A DNA stretch of 64,000 nucleotides from DATFDN01 sp035685165 (GTDB lineage Bacteria > Pseudomonadota > Alphaproteobacteria > Acetobacterales > Acetobacteraceae), in NCBI GenBank assembly GCA_035685165.1, contig DASRBI010000002.1, positions 7,148-71,147 on the forward strand, given 5' to 3'. Made by a program: the position numbers and the translations under genes. Shown one piece after another: positions 16,596 through 25,924 of this stretch; position 1 is the stretch's first letter, and every line of letters begins with the position of its first letter. Under the pieces are notes generated by a model, which was not told the DNA's origin, made no database searches, and was given only the letters and a program-made list of their open reading frames with translations.

Positions 16596-18587
16596 TCAGA
16601 CGTCCAGCTCCTCCACGCTGCGCGCGTGCTCTTGGATGAACTGAAACCGCAACTCCGGCCGGCGGCCCATCAAACTCTCGACCAGATCGGCGGTGCGCGC
16701 CCGCTCCTCGGGCGGCGCCAGCACCTTGAGCAAGGTGCGGGTGGCTGGGTTCATCGTCGTCTCACGAAGCTGCGCCGGCGGCATCTCGCCGAGGCCCTTG
16801 AAGCGACTGACTTCCACTCTCGCGCCCGGCTTGAACTCGGCTTTGATCTTGCGGTCACGGTCGGCATCGCTCATCGCGTACACGGACTTCGCTCCCTGCG
16901 TCAGCCGGTAAAGCGGCGGCTGCGCCAGATAAAGATGCCCATGCCGCACCAGGTCCGGCAACTCGCGGTAGAAGAAGGTCATCAGCAGGCTGGCGATGTG
17001 CGCGCCGTCCACGTCGGCGTCGGTCATGATGATCACGCGCCCATAGCGCAGCTTGGCGCGGTCGAACCGCTCGCCGACGCCGCAGCCCAGCGCCTCGACC
17101 AAATCCTTGAGCTCCTGGTTCTGCCGCAGCTTCTCGGTGCTCGCCGAGGCAACGTTCAGGATTTTGCCCCTGAGCGGCAGCACCGCCTGCGTCTCGCGGT
17201 TGCGCGCTTGCTTGGCCGAGCCGCCCGCGCTGTCGCCTTCGACAAGGAAAATCTCGGTCTCGGCGGCGTTCTCTCGGGTGCAGTCGGCGAGCTTGCCGGG
17301 CAGGCGCAGCCGCCGCGTGGGCGACTTGCGGGCGGTGTCCTTGCTCTCCTTGCGCCGCAGCCGGTCCTCGGCCCGCTCGATCACGAACGCCAGCAAGTTA
17401 TCGGCCGTCGCCGGGTCGCCCGCCAGGAAATGGTCGAACCGGTCGCGCAGCGCCGCCTCCACCAGCCGCGCCGCCTCGGGGCTGGTCAGCTTCTCCTTGG
17501 TCTGGCCCTGGAACTGCGGGTCACGCAGGAACACCGAGAGCTTGGCGGCCATCGGCGCCAGCAGGTCCTCGGCCGTGATCCCGGCGGCGCGCTTGTTGGC
17601 GCGGTGCTCGCCCCAGGCGCGCAGGCCCTTGAGCAACGCGGCGCGGAAGCCCGCTTCGTGGGTGCCGCCCTGGGCGGTGGGGACGGTGTTGCAGTAGCTG
17701 TGCAAGAAGCCCTCGCCCTCCTCTAGCCAGGCCACCGCCCACTCGACGCGCCCCCCCGGCTCGCCGTTCGCGGCCGGGGGCAAATCGGCCTCGCTCGCCC
17801 AGGGTTCGGAAAGCACGCGCGGGGCTTCGCCGATGTCCTCCGCCAGGCTGTCGCGCAGGCCGCCTGGAAAATGCAGCACCGCTTCGGCGGGGGTGTCGTC
17901 CCTCTTCAACAGGGCCGGATCGCAGGTCCAGCGTATCTCCACGCCGCGGAACAGGTACGCCTTCGAGCGGCAGAGCCGATAAAGTCGCGCCGGGCTGAAC
18001 TGAAGGGCGCCGAAAATCTGCGGATCGGGGCGGAAGCGGATCGCGGTGCCGCGCCGGTTCTGCACCGGGCCGGCATTGACGAGCTTCGTCACCGGCTTGC
18101 CGCGCGCATAACGCTGCCGCCAAAGCGTGCGGTCGCGCGCGACTTCCACCTCCAGCGTCTCGGAGAGCGCGTTGACCACCGAACTGCCGACCCCATGTAG
18201 GCCGCCCGAAGTCGCATACGCCTTGCCGCCGAACTTACCGCCCGAATGGAGCGTGGTGAGGATCACCTCGAGCGCGGACAGGTGTTTGAACTTGGGGTGC
18301 GGATCGACCGGGATGCCGCGCCCGTTGTCGCGCACGGCGAGCCAGTTCCCTTCCTCCAGCGCCACTTCGATGAAGCTCGCATGCCCGGCCACCGCCTCGT
18401 CCATGGCGTTGTCCAGGATCTCGGCGGCGAGGTGGTGCAGCGCCGCCTCGTCGGTGCCGCCGATATACATGCCGGGCCGGCGGCGGACCGGCTCCAGTCC
18501 TTCCAGAACTTCGATGTCCTTGGCCGAATAGGTCTCCGCCTCGCGCCCAGCGCCCTTGCCGCGCCCCGGCCCGAACAGGTCGTTCAT
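16596..18587 (-). CDS. parE: DNA topoisomerase IV subunit B
   Basis: 663 residues. The GHKL ATPase domain shows RRRPGMYIGGTDE, EILDNAMDEAVAG (catalytic Glu/Asn), VRDNGRGIPVD and SGGLHGVGSSVVNALS. The Toprim domain has EGDSAGGSAKQARNRETQAV, with the acidic residue at about E450, and the metal motif TDADVDGAHI. The C-terminal QPPLYRLTQG and RFKGLGEM close the family signature. The pattern QNQEL and KQARNRETQAVLPLRGK, plus length below 700, favour ParE over GyrB. It decatenates chromosomes with ParC, which is not in this window. Confidence 0.95.
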   Translation of the reverse strand: MNDLFGPGRGKGAGREAETYSAKDIEVLEGLEPVRRRPGMYIGGTDEAALHHLAAEILDNAMDEAVAGHASFIEVALEEGNWLAVRDNGRGIPVDPHPKFKHLSALEVILTTLHSGGKFGGKAYATSGGLHGVGSSVVNALSETLEVEVARDRTLWRQRYARGKPVTKLVNAGPVQNRRGTAIRFRPDPQIFGALQFSPARLYRLCRSKAYLFRGVEIRWTCDPALLKRDDTPAEAVLHFPGGLRDSLAEDIGEAPRVLSEPWASEADLPPAANGEPGGRVEWAVAWLEEGEGFLHSYCNTVPTAQGGTHEAGFRAALLKGLRAWGEHRANKRAAGITAEDLLAPMAAKLSVFLRDPQFQGQTKEKLTSPEAARLVEAALRDRFDHFLAGDPATADNLLAFVIERAEDRLRRKESKDTARKSPTRRLRLPGKLADCTRENAAETEIFLVEGDSAGGSAKQARNRETQAVLPLRGKILNVASASTEKLRQNQELKDLVEALGCGVGERFDRAKLRYGRVIIMTDADVDGAHIASLLMTFFYRELPDLVRHGHLYLAQPPLYRLTQGAKSVYAMSDADRDRKIKAEFKPGARVEVSRFKGLGEMPPAQLRETTMNPATRTLLKVLAPPEERARTADLVESLMGRRPELRFQFIQEHARSVEELDV

Positions 18588-18798
18588 GCTGTGTTCCTGA
18601 ATCCGGGCCGCACCCTACCGGGGCGGCCGCCCGCTTCGCAAGCGCAGCTCGCCATGTCGCCTCTGCTCGCAAGTCTCTGCGAGTCGCCAAGCGGCTTCTC
18701 TTCAACGCTGAACCGGTTGGTCGGGGACGCGTTGGGATCGCAATGCCCGTCCGGCGGCATGCCGGCGGACTGGTTCGGACGGAAGGAGATCAACCAAC

Positions 18799-19101
18799 GT
18801 GAAGAAGATCATGCTGGCAACCGCGATGGCTTTCGCGCTCTCGGGCGGCGTCGCCCTGGCGCAGTCCGGCGGCGGCAACGGGCCCGCGATCGGCAACGAC
18901 ACCACGACCTCGTTGGGCGCGCCGAAAGGCTCGCCGGGCTACACCGCGCCCCGCTCCGAGGCGGTGCCGGGCCTGCCTGCGCAGACGCGAATGGCGCAGG
19001 AATACAACGAGCACGCCCAGCCACCCACCAACCAGAGTCCGACCGCCCCGGTTCAGGGGCCGAAGAACCCGCTGACGGGCCACACGCAGACCAACCCGTA
19101 A
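18799..19101 (+). CDS. Small secreted protein of unknown function
   Basis: 100 residues from GTG 18799, with GGAAGGAGAT about 8 bases upstream. A clear Sec signal peptide (KKIMLATAMAFALSGGVALA, cleaved before QSGG) precedes a Gly/Pro/Asn/Thr-rich, low-complexity mature part ending GPKNPLTGHTQTNP. No cysteines, so no disulfides or lipobox. It lies alone between parE (divergent, 211-bp spacer) and DUF445. Not recognised; similar short exported proteins are common in Acetobacteraceae genomes, from memory. The disordered sequence suggests an exported unstructured polypeptide. Confidence 0.75.
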   Translation: MKKIMLATAMAFALSGGVALAQSGGGNGPAIGNDTTTSLGAPKGSPGYTAPRSEAVPGLPAQTRMAQEYNEHAQPPTNQSPTAPVQGPKNPLTGHTQTNP

Positions 19102-19212
19102 GCCGCGTTTACACTCAGAAATCCGGAGCGGGGGCGGGCGGCGCCTCCGCTCCTTCTGTTTTCACCGCCCCCCAGGTGCGCCGCCCCGGGCGGGGCCGTA
19201 TCTAGAGGCGGC

Positions 19213-20487
19213 ATGGCGCCCCCTCCCGACCCGGATGCCGACGCGCGGTGCAGGCTGCGGCACCACAAGCTGTTCGCCACCGCGCTGCTGCTGGTGATGG
19301 CGGCGCTGATCCTGCTTTGCTACGCGCTGCCGCCCGGGCCGGGCACGGAATGGCTGCTCGCCTCCTCGAAGGCCGGGTTCGTCGGCGGGATCGCCGACTG
19401 GTTCGCGGTCACGGCGCTGTTCCGACGCCCGCTCGGCATCCCGATCCCGCACACCGCCATCATCCCGCACGAGAAGGAGCGGCTCGGCCGCGCCTTGGGC
19501 GGCTTCGTCGCCCGCCACGTGGTGACACCCGAGGAGGTCTCGCGCGTCCTGCGCGAGCTCGACCTGCCGGGCATCGCGCACCGCTTCCTGGCCGACCCCG
19601 ACCTCGCCCGCCCGGCCGCGCAGACGCTCGCCGGGATGCTGCCCCGGCTGCTCGCCTCGGTGGAGGACGGGCGCGCCCGCCGCCTGCTCGCGCGTATCGT
19701 GCCGCGCATGGTGGGCGGGGCGGCGGCCGGGCGCATCCTTGCCCGCGCCCTGCGCGGCCTCGTCGAAGGCGGTCGGCATCAGGAGGTGTTCGGCTTCATC
19801 GTCACCCAGGTGCGGGCGCTCATCACGAGCAAGGAGCAGCAGCTCCGGGCCGCGATCGAGGAGCGGGTGCGCGAGCAGGGCGGCCGTCTGGTCGGCTGGG
19901 CGATCGGCGCGTCAGTCGCCCGCCGGGTGCTGGCCTCGATCGAGGCGGAGCTCGACAAGATGAGCCCGGACGGCTCGGAGCTGCGCGAGGCGTTCGATGT
20001 CTGGGTGCGCACGGAGATCGCGCGCATGGAGGAGGATCCGGCGCGTGCCGCCGAGATCGGCGCCACTATCCGCCGCGCCGCTGGGCACCCGGCGCTGATC
20101 GCCTGGGCCTGGGACGTGTGGGGCCGGCTGCGCGGCGCGCTGGAGGCAGACGCCACGCGTCCGAGCGGCCACACGGTCGCGGTGCTGGAAAGCGCGCTCG
20201 GCAATCTCGGCACCTTGCTCGAGACCGACCCCGCGGCGCGGCGGCGGCTGGAGGTGGCGGTGGAAAGCCTGGTCGCCTCGGTGATGCCGGCGGCGCAGGC
20301 GCGCATCGCGGTGTTCATCGCCGACGTGGTGGGCAATTGGGACACCGCCACGATCACCGAGCGGCTCGAATTGCGCGTCGGCAAGGATCTGCAATTCGTG
20401 CGCGTCAACGGCACCTTGGTGGGCTTCCTGGTGGGCGGGGCGCTCTATGCGATGCTGAAGGCGCTGTTCGGCTGGGGCGCGTTCTGA
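19213..20487 (+). CDS. DUF445 family membrane-anchored protein
   Basis: 424 residues. One transmembrane segment near the N-terminus (about 20-42, LFATALLLVMAALILLCYAL) is followed by the DUF445 hallmark GFVGGIADWFAVTALFRRPL, then PIPHTAIIPHEKERLG. A long alpha-helical middle is followed by a second hydrophobic stretch at the end (VGFLVGGALYAMLKALFG). Function is unknown; family members are inner-membrane proteins with an amphipathic helical domain. ATG 19213 is chosen as the first in frame. Same strand as the following luciferase-like gene. Confidence 0.9.
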   Translation: MAPPPDPDADARCRLRHHKLFATALLLVMAALILLCYALPPGPGTEWLLASSKAGFVGGIADWFAVTALFRRPLGIPIPHTAIIPHEKERLGRALGGFVARHVVTPEEVSRVLRELDLPGIAHRFLADPDLARPAAQTLAGMLPRLLASVEDGRARRLLARIVPRMVGGAAAGRILARALRGLVEGGRHQEVFGFIVTQVRALITSKEQQLRAAIEERVREQGGRLVGWAIGASVARRVLASIEAELDKMSPDGSELREAFDVWVRTEIARMEEDPARAAEIGATIRRAAGHPALIAWAWDVWGRLRGALEADATRPSGHTVAVLESALGNLGTLLETDPAARRRLEVAVESLVASVMPAAQARIAVFIADVVGNWDTATITERLELRVGKDLQFVRVNGTLVGFLVGGALYAMLKALFGWGAF

Positions 20488-20615
20488 GCTCCTTCCATCG
20501 CGGCCGGGCCAAGCCCAGTCATGACGCGTAGAATTGGGAAATATTCGGAACCCGACAAACAGCGCGCCACCACCGGCTTGCATCCTCGCCCCGTCTCCCC
20601 TTGTCTCCATCCGCG

Positions 20616-21650
20616 ATGATGCGCCTCTCCGTCCTCGACCAGTCGACAATCGTCACCGGCCGCGCCCCGGCGCAATCTATCCGCGAGAGCCTGGCACTCG
20701 CCCGCCACTGCGAGGCGCTCGGCTATGCGCGCTACTGGGTTGCCGAGCACCACAACACCCACAGTATCGCCGGTAGCGCGCCGGAAGTGCTGCTCGCCGC
20801 CCTCGCGGCCACTACTAGCCGCATCCGGCTCGGGAGTGCCGGGGTGATGCTGCCGCACTATTCCGCGTTGAAGGTGGCCGAGCAGTTCCGGGTGCTGGAC
20901 GCGCTCGCGCCGGGGCGGATCGACCTCGGCGTCGGCCGCGCGCCGGGATCGGATCAGCGCACCGCCTTCGCGCTCAACCCGCTCGCCGACACGGCGGCCG
21001 ACAATTTCCCCGCCCAGGTGCGCGACCTGCTCGCCTGGGTGCGCGGCGAGGAACTGGTGGAAGGCCATCCGTTCCGCGGCATCGTGGCGCAGCCGCAGGG
21101 ACCGAGCGCTCCGGAAATTTGGGTGCTCGGCAGTTCCGATTACGGCGCGCAGGTCGCCGCCTATTTCGGCCTGCCCTACTGCTTCGCCCACTTCATCACC
21201 GACGGGCGCGGCGCCGCCGAGGCGTTCGACCTCTACCGCCGGCAATACCGGCCAAGCGAACGCCACCCGACGCCGCATCCGGCGCTTTGCGTATGGGCGG
21301 TCGCGGCGGAGACCGAGGCGGAGGCGGCCCGCCTGTTCACCTCGCGCGAATTGCAGCGCATCCGCCGCGATCACGGCGTGTTCGCGCCCCTGCCCACGCC
21401 TGAGGAGGCGATGGCCGAGCACTACAGCGAAGGCGACCGGCTGCGGATCGAGCGGCTGCGCGCCCGCTCCATCTACGGCACGGCGGCGATCGCCGGGGCC
21501 AAGCTGCGCGCGCTCGCCGCCGAGCACGGGGTAGAGGAGATCGCGGTGCTGACGACGGTGCACGACCCGGAGGCGCGGAGACGCTCCTACGCGCTGCTCG
21601 CCGCCGAGTTCGGCCTAGGTGCGGAACAGGTCGCGCGGGCCGCGGAATGA
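20616..21650 (+). CDS. LLM-class (luciferase-like) flavin-dependent oxidoreductase
   Basis: 344 residues from ATG 20616 (a second ATG directly follows; an upstream TTG is less likely). MRLSVLDQSTIVTGRAPA, ALGYARYWVAEHHNTHSIAG and LGSAGVMLPHYSALKVAEQF are typical of the TIGR03558-type, MsnO8-like branch of the luciferase-like monooxygenases (TIM barrel, FMN-dependent). GRIDLGVGRAPGSD is also conserved. Substrate unknown. Its last 36 bases overlap the convergent small membrane protein gene at 21615-21902. Confidence 0.9.
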   Translation: MMRLSVLDQSTIVTGRAPAQSIRESLALARHCEALGYARYWVAEHHNTHSIAGSAPEVLLAALAATTSRIRLGSAGVMLPHYSALKVAEQFRVLDALAPGRIDLGVGRAPGSDQRTAFALNPLADTAADNFPAQVRDLLAWVRGEELVEGHPFRGIVAQPQGPSAPEIWVLGSSDYGAQVAAYFGLPYCFAHFITDGRGAAEAFDLYRRQYRPSERHPTPHPALCVWAVAAETEAEAARLFTSRELQRIRRDHGVFAPLPTPEEAMAEHYSEGDRLRIERLRARSIYGTAAIAGAKLRALAAEHGVEEIAVLTTVHDPEARRRSYALLAAEFGLGAEQVARAAE

Positions 21651-21902
21651 GCCGCGCGCGCGCCAGACTTGATACTTGTACGCACCCCACGCAACGACCG
21701 CGGCGATCACCGCCACCGGCAGCAGGATCGCGATCGCCCACACCAACAGCCAGAGCAACGCGGCAAGAATCACCAGCCCTCCGGCCACCACGGCGACCGT
21801 CACCGCGATGGCGACGATCCGCGCCATCAGCGGCGCGGTCTGCGGCGGCGGGAAACTCCCGTCCGGCCGCATGTCGATGATCGGGGGATCGCGGTGGCTC
21901 AT
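21615..21902 (-). CDS. Small membrane protein of unknown function
   Basis: 95 residues from ATG 21902 (MSHRDPPIIDMRPDGSFPPP); a longer frame to 22043 exists but its extra part is Arg/Ala-rich filler. A hydrophilic N-terminus of about 30 residues precedes one long or two adjacent membrane spans (ARIVAIAVTVAVVAGGLVIL and then ALLWLLVWAIAILLPVAVIA) and a basic tail. No known motif. Start is 45 bp from the divergent gene at 21947. Short proteins of this type occur widely in Acetobacteraceae, from memory. Overlaps the 3' end of the luciferase-like gene on the other strand. Confidence 0.65.
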   Translation of the reverse strand: MSHRDPPIIDMRPDGSFPPPQTAPLMARIVAIAVTVAVVAGGLVILAALLWLLVWAIAILLPVAVIAAVVAWGAYKYQVWRARGSFRGPRDLFRT

Positions 21903-21946
21903 CACAGCGAATTGGCGCGCCGGTGCGGGCGCTTCAAGGCGGGCCG

Positions 21947-22315
21947 ATGCTGAGCGCGAGCCTCGCTCTTGTCGCGGCGGCGGGCCTGCTCGGCCTCGTG
22001 CTGATCCTGCTGCACGGCCTGCGGAAATGGACAACGGCTGCACGGCTCGGCCTGTTCCACGCCGTCCTCGGCGCGGGCGGCACGGCGCTGCTGATCGCTG
22101 CGCTGGCGGCTTCGCCTGCCCGCGGCGCGGCGGCGGGCGCCGGCGGTTTCGGCCGCGCCGCGTCCTGGTTTCTGCTATTCGCCTTTCTCGCGGGCCTCTC
22201 TATCTGGCGCGCGCGCCGTCGGGGCCGTGCCGAGACGCTGCTCTTGATCGGCATCCACGCCACGCTTGCCGTGTTCGGTATCGTCTTTCTCGCCACCTAC
22301 GTGGCCGCCCCGTGA
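21947..22315 (+). CDS. Small four-helix membrane protein, unknown function
   Basis: 122 residues from ATG 21947, with AAGGCGG eight bases upstream. Four hydrophobic segments: LALVAAAGLLGLVLILLHGL, LFHAVLGAGGTALLIAALAA, ASWFLLFAFLAGLSIW and LLIGIHATLAVFGIVFLATY. The spacing, the GLRKWTTAARLGLFH loop and the final HATLAVFGIVFLATYV are consistent across a family of small inner-membrane proteins that I cannot name. Divergent from the small membrane gene at 21615-21902. Confidence 0.65.
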   Translation: MLSASLALVAAAGLLGLVLILLHGLRKWTTAARLGLFHAVLGAGGTALLIAALAASPARGAAAGAGGFGRAASWFLLFAFLAGLSIWRARRRGRAETLLLIGIHATLAVFGIVFLATYVAAP

Positions 22316-22399
22316 GGCACGGACGCCACATTCATCGTCATTCCCGCGCAAGCGGAGATGACGGGTAACAAACCATCATAAGACGCACGGAGTGCCGGC

Positions 22400-23368
22400 A
22401 TGAAACTTGGCCTTTTCCTCAACACCCAGTTCCGCGAGGGCGCGGACGTGCGCGCCCACATCCCCGACCTCCTCGCCCAGGTCCGCGCGGCGCGTGAGGC
22501 GGGGTTCGCCTCGCTCTGGCTGCCGCATCACTACCTCACAGCACCGATGCAGATGCTCCAGCTCGCGCCGCTCACCGCCTTCCTGCTGCACGAGGCGCGC
22601 GGGATGCAGGTCGGACCGGGGATCCTGATCCTGCCGCTGCTCAACCCCGTGCACGTCGCCGAGGAAGCCGCCACCTTCGAGGCGCTGACGGACGGCAATT
22701 ACGTGCTCGGCGTCGGTCTCGGCTACCGCGAGGGCGAGTTCAACGCGTTCGGCGTGCCGCTTTCCGAGCGCGCGGCGCGCTTCACCGAGGCGGTGGGCCT
22801 GATGCGCCGCCTCTGGGCCGAGCCCAAGGTGACGCACGAGGGCAAATTCTACGCAGTGCGCGAGCATGGACTCAGCCTGCGCCCGCGGGGCGGCAAGCTG
22901 CCGGTGTGGATCGCGGCACAGGCCGAGCCCGCGATCCGCCGCGCCGCCCGCTTGGGCGACGCATGGCTGATCGTGCCCTCCTCCACGCTGACCGAGGTGG
23001 CAGCGCAGATGCGCCTGTATCGGGCGGCGCTGGCCGAGCACGGCCGCCATCCCGACTGCTTCCCGATCGAGCGCGAATGCTATGTCGGCGCGCGCAACGC
23101 GACCGCAATGGAGGAATGCCGCGGCCCGCTCGAATACAAATACGCCGCCTATGCGTCCTGGGGATTACGCGGTAGCACGCAGATGCCGTTCGAGGATTTC
23201 GCACGCGAACGCTTCATCATCGGCGACGCGGAATCGGTCAAGGACCAGATCGCCGACTACCGCGACACGCTCGGCGTCGATCACATGATCCTCCGCGTCC
23301 AATGGCCCGGGTTGCCGCAGGAGGCGGCGCTGAAGTCGATCGAGCGGTTGGGGAGAATCTTTGCGTAG
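22400..23368 (+). CDS. LLM-class (luciferase-like) flavin-dependent oxidoreductase
   Basis: 322 residues, ATG 22400. The TIM-barrel luciferase signature is clear: MKLGLFLNTQFREGADVRAH, AREAGFASLWLPHHYLTAPM, GPGILILPLLNPVHVAEEAA and LGVGLGYREGEFNAFGVPL. C-terminal GDAESVKDQIADYRDTLGVD is the family's end block. FMN or F420 could be the cofactor. It is a different subgroup from the gene at 20616, so the two are not a simple tandem duplication. Substrate unknown. Convergent with the cation efflux gene, 38 bp apart. Confidence 0.88.
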   Translation: MKLGLFLNTQFREGADVRAHIPDLLAQVRAAREAGFASLWLPHHYLTAPMQMLQLAPLTAFLLHEARGMQVGPGILILPLLNPVHVAEEAATFEALTDGNYVLGVGLGYREGEFNAFGVPLSERAARFTEAVGLMRRLWAEPKVTHEGKFYAVREHGLSLRPRGGKLPVWIAAQAEPAIRRAARLGDAWLIVPSSTLTEVAAQMRLYRAALAEHGRHPDCFPIERECYVGARNATAMEECRGPLEYKYAAYASWGLRGSTQMPFEDFARERFIIGDAESVKDQIADYRDTLGVDHMILRVQWPGLPQEAALKSIERLGRIFA

Positions 23369-23406
23369 GGCGGGATAACCGCAGCGTTCCCGACATCATT
23401 TGCTCG

Positions 23407-24330
23407 TCAGATCACATCCGCCGGCCGCAGCTCGCAACACTCCGCCATCTCCGGCGCTTCGAGTTGCACCGTCGCGTGGCCGATGCCAAAGCGCGTGCGC
23501 GCCTGCTCCTGCACCAACGCGAGCAGCGCGCCGTCGCCCCCGGCATCCGCGCGCACGAGATGCGCGGTCAGCGCCGTCTCCGTCGTGGACAGGCCCCAGA
23601 TGTGCAGATCGTGCACCTCCGTCACGCCGGGCAGTCCGTGGAGCCAGAGCAGGACCGCCTCGGCGTCGATCCCCTCCGGCACCGCGTCGAGCGATAGGCT
23701 GACCGATTCCTGGAGCAGCTCCCAGGTGCTAGCCACGATCACCGCGCTTAGGATCAAACTCACCGCCGGATCGAGCCGCAGCCACCCGGTCAGCGCAATG
23801 ACGATGCCCGCCACCGCGACTCCCGCCGACAGCGCCACGTCGGCCGCCATGTGGGTGAAGGCTGCGCGCAAATTCAAATCGGAGCGCCGCCCAGCCATCA
23901 GCAGCCAAGCGGAAACCCCGTTCACCACAATCCCCGCACCGGAAACCGCCGCGATCACAAATCCCTCGGTCGGCGTCGGCGCGACCAGTCGCCACGCGGC
24001 ATCGAGCGCGATCGCCCCGGTCGCCACCAGCAGCAAGACCGCATTGCCGAGCGCAGCGAGCACCGAGGCGCGCCGCATCCCGTAAGTGAACGCGGCCGTC
24101 GGGCCGCGGCGCCCGAGCCGCAGCGCCGCCAGCCCGCCCAGAAGGCCGGCGACATCGCTCAGATTGTGCCCGGCATCGGCGAGCAGCGCGGTGGAATGGA
24201 TGTAGAGGCCAAAGCCGGCCTCGATCAGCACATAGGCGAGATTGAGGCCCGCCCCGATCGCGAACGCACGGCTCGCTCCCGCCGCCGGAGCGGGCGAAAG
24301 GTGGGCGTGGTCGTGGGGGTCATGGGGCAT
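23407..24330 (-). CDS. Cation diffusion facilitator (CzcD-like Zn/Co/Cd efflux)
   Basis: 307 residues. The His-rich N-terminus (MPHDPHDHAHLSP) is a metal-binding leader. The CDF transporter domain has six spans, with the metal-site residues in ALLADAGHNLSDVAGL (HxxxD) and AAFTHMAADVALSAGVAVAG (HxxxD). The cytoplasmic C-terminal domain from about residue 215 has the ferredoxin-like fold typical of these dimers (VTEVHDLHIWGLSTTETAL). It exports divalent cations with proton exchange across the inner membrane. Gene ends 38 bp from the convergent LLM gene; the rpsU stop lies 65 bp upstream of its start. Confidence 0.92.
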   Translation of the reverse strand: MPHDPHDHAHLSPAPAAGASRAFAIGAGLNLAYVLIEAGFGLYIHSTALLADAGHNLSDVAGLLGGLAALRLGRRGPTAAFTYGMRRASVLAALGNAVLLLVATGAIALDAAWRLVAPTPTEGFVIAAVSGAGIVVNGVSAWLLMAGRRSDLNLRAAFTHMAADVALSAGVAVAGIVIALTGWLRLDPAVSLILSAVIVASTWELLQESVSLSLDAVPEGIDAEAVLLWLHGLPGVTEVHDLHIWGLSTTETALTAHLVRADAGGDGALLALVQEQARTRFGIGHATVQLEAPEMAECCELRPADVI

Positions 24331-24395
24331 TGCCGGCGGGCCGTCAGCCTAGCGTCCGCCGGCGGGAACGATGATCGAATGCGCGTGGCCTTGGA

Positions 24396-24599
24396 TCAGA
24401 ACCCCTCGCGCTCGATCCGCTTGCGCTCCAGCTTGCGGGCCCGGCGCACCGCCTCGGCCGCCTCGCGGGCGCGGCGCTCGGACGGCTTCTCGTAGTGCCG
24501 CCGCAGCTTCATCTCGCGGAAGATTCCCTCCCGCTGCATCTTCTTCTTCAAGGCCTTGAGGGCCTGATCGACGTTGTTGTCGCGAACGAGAACTTGCAC
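24396..24599 (-). CDS. rpsU: 30S ribosomal protein S21
   Basis: 67 residues from GTG 24599 with AAGGAG 12 bases upstream. MQVLVRDNNVDQALKALKKK, the MQREGIFREMKLRRHYEKP core and the basic C-terminal RRARKLERKRIEREGF are the S21 signature. It sits near the anti-Shine-Dalgarno region of 16S rRNA in the small subunit. Divergent from def with a 147-bp spacer, which should hold both promoters. Confidence 0.96.
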   Translation of the reverse strand: MQVLVRDNNVDQALKALKKKMQREGIFREMKLRRHYEKPSERRAREAAEAVRRARKLERKRIEREGF

Positions 24600-24746
24600 T
24601 TGGCCGCCTTCTCCTTTCGTCCGGGGCGCGCCCGCAGCCCGGGCGCAGGCATCTAGCCTCGCGCCGGGTGCCCGGGCGAGGGACGGCGGCTATAACACGG
24701 GCCTGAGCCGTGCGAAAGCCGGCGCGACGACCATATCGGAGGACGC

Positions 24747-25292
24747 ATGGCCATCCTCAAGATCGCCCGCATGGGCCACCCGGTCCTGCTCCAGCGGGCC
24801 GATCCGGTGCCCGATCCGGGGGCACCGGAAATCCGGCGGCTGGTGGCTGACATGATCGCGACGATGGAGGACGCGCCCGGCGTGGGCCTCGCCGCCCCGC
24901 AGGTGCACGTACCCTTGCGGCTGTTCGTGTTCCGCGTGCCCGAGGAGCGCAAAAGCGGGGACCCCGACGACCGGCAGATGCCGAACAGCGTGGTCATCAA
25001 TCCCGAGCTCGAGTTGCTGACCGAGGAGCGCGTGCTGCGCTGGGAAGGGTGCCTGTCGATCCCTGGTCTGCGCGCAGCCGTTCCCCGCGCCCCGCGCATC
25101 CGCTACCTCGGTGTCGATTGCGACGGCAATCCGGTGGGCGGCGAGGTGACGGGCTTCCACGCCGGGGTGGTCCAGCACGAATACGACCATCTTGACGGGA
25201 TTCTCTACCCGATGCGGATGACCGACTTCCGCCTGTTCGGCTTCACCGAGGAGCTGATGCGCGCGGCCGCCGTGAACGCTGACCGGAGCTGA
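24747..25292 (+). CDS. def: Peptide deformylase
   Basis: 181 residues, ATG 24747 with GGAGG just upstream. All three metal-site motifs are present: GVGLAAPQ (45-52), EGCLS with C102 (100-104), and H144-E-Y-D-H148. It removes the N-formyl group from nascent proteins at the ribosome exit, using Fe2+ or Zn2+. Its stop overlaps the start of the COQ9 gene (TGATG), so the two are probably translated together. It is not linked to fmt here. Confidence 0.96.
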   Translation: MAILKIARMGHPVLLQRADPVPDPGAPEIRRLVADMIATMEDAPGVGLAAPQVHVPLRLFVFRVPEERKSGDPDDRQMPNSVVINPELELLTEERVLRWEGCLSIPGLRAAVPRAPRIRYLGVDCDGNPVGGEVTGFHAGVVQHEYDHLDGILYPMRMTDFRLFGFTEELMRAAAVNADRS

Positions 25293-25924
25293 TGCAGGCC
25301 CCGGAGCGCAGCGCCGAGCGCGATGCGGCCATCGCGGCGCTGCTGCCGAACGTGCCGTTCGACGGCTGGACACACCGCGCGCTACGCGCGGCACTCGCCA
25401 CGAGCGGACAATGCCCCGACGATGCCGAGCTGCTGTTCCCGGGCGGCGCATCCGACATGGTGGAAGCCTGTTTCGATTGGGTCGACCGGCAGATGGAAGC
25501 GGCCGCCGCCGCCGACCCCACGCTTGCCGGGCTGCGCGTCTCGCAGCGCGTGCGGGCGGTGATCACGCTCCGCCTGCGCCAGATGCGCCCGCACCGCGAG
25601 GCGATGCGCCGAGCGCTTTCCTTGCTCGCGCTACCGCACAACGCGCCGCGCGCGGCGGCGATTACGGCGCGCACTGTCGATGCGATCTGGCGCGCCGCCG
25701 GCGACAGCGCCGCGGATTTCTCGTGGTATACGAAGCGCGCCCTGCTTGCCGGGGTGTGGAGCGCGACCCTCCTTTACTGGCTGTGCGACACGACCGAGGA
25801 GGATGCCGCGACACTCGCCTTCCTCGACCGCCGCCTCGCCGACGTGCGCCGCATCGGCAAGGCCCGCAGCCGCCTGGAGCGTCTGATGCCGTGGCGGCGC
25901 GGTGAGGGGAGCTACGCCGGATAG
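25292..25924 (+). CDS. COQ9-family ubiquinone biosynthesis protein
   Basis: 210 residues. The start ATG overlaps the def stop (TGATG). The COQ9 family pattern is seen in AAIAALLPNVPFDGWTHRAL, LFPGGASDMVEACFDWVDRQ, the helix SQRVRAVITLRLRQMRPHRE, and TVDAIWRAAGDSAADFSWYT followed by KRALLAGVW and TLLYWL. The hydrophobic C-terminal half binds isoprenoid lipids in the human protein. Alphaproteobacteria carry this mitochondrial-type partner of the ubiquinone complex. The last 13 bases overlap galE on the other strand. Confidence 0.9.
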   Translation: MQAPERSAERDAAIAALLPNVPFDGWTHRALRAALATSGQCPDDAELLFPGGASDMVEACFDWVDRQMEAAAAADPTLAGLRVSQRVRAVITLRLRQMRPHREAMRRALSLLALPHNAPRAAAITARTVDAIWRAAGDSAADFSWYTKRALLAGVWSATLLYWLCDTTEEDAATLAFLDRRLADVRRIGKARSRLERLMPWRRGEGSYAG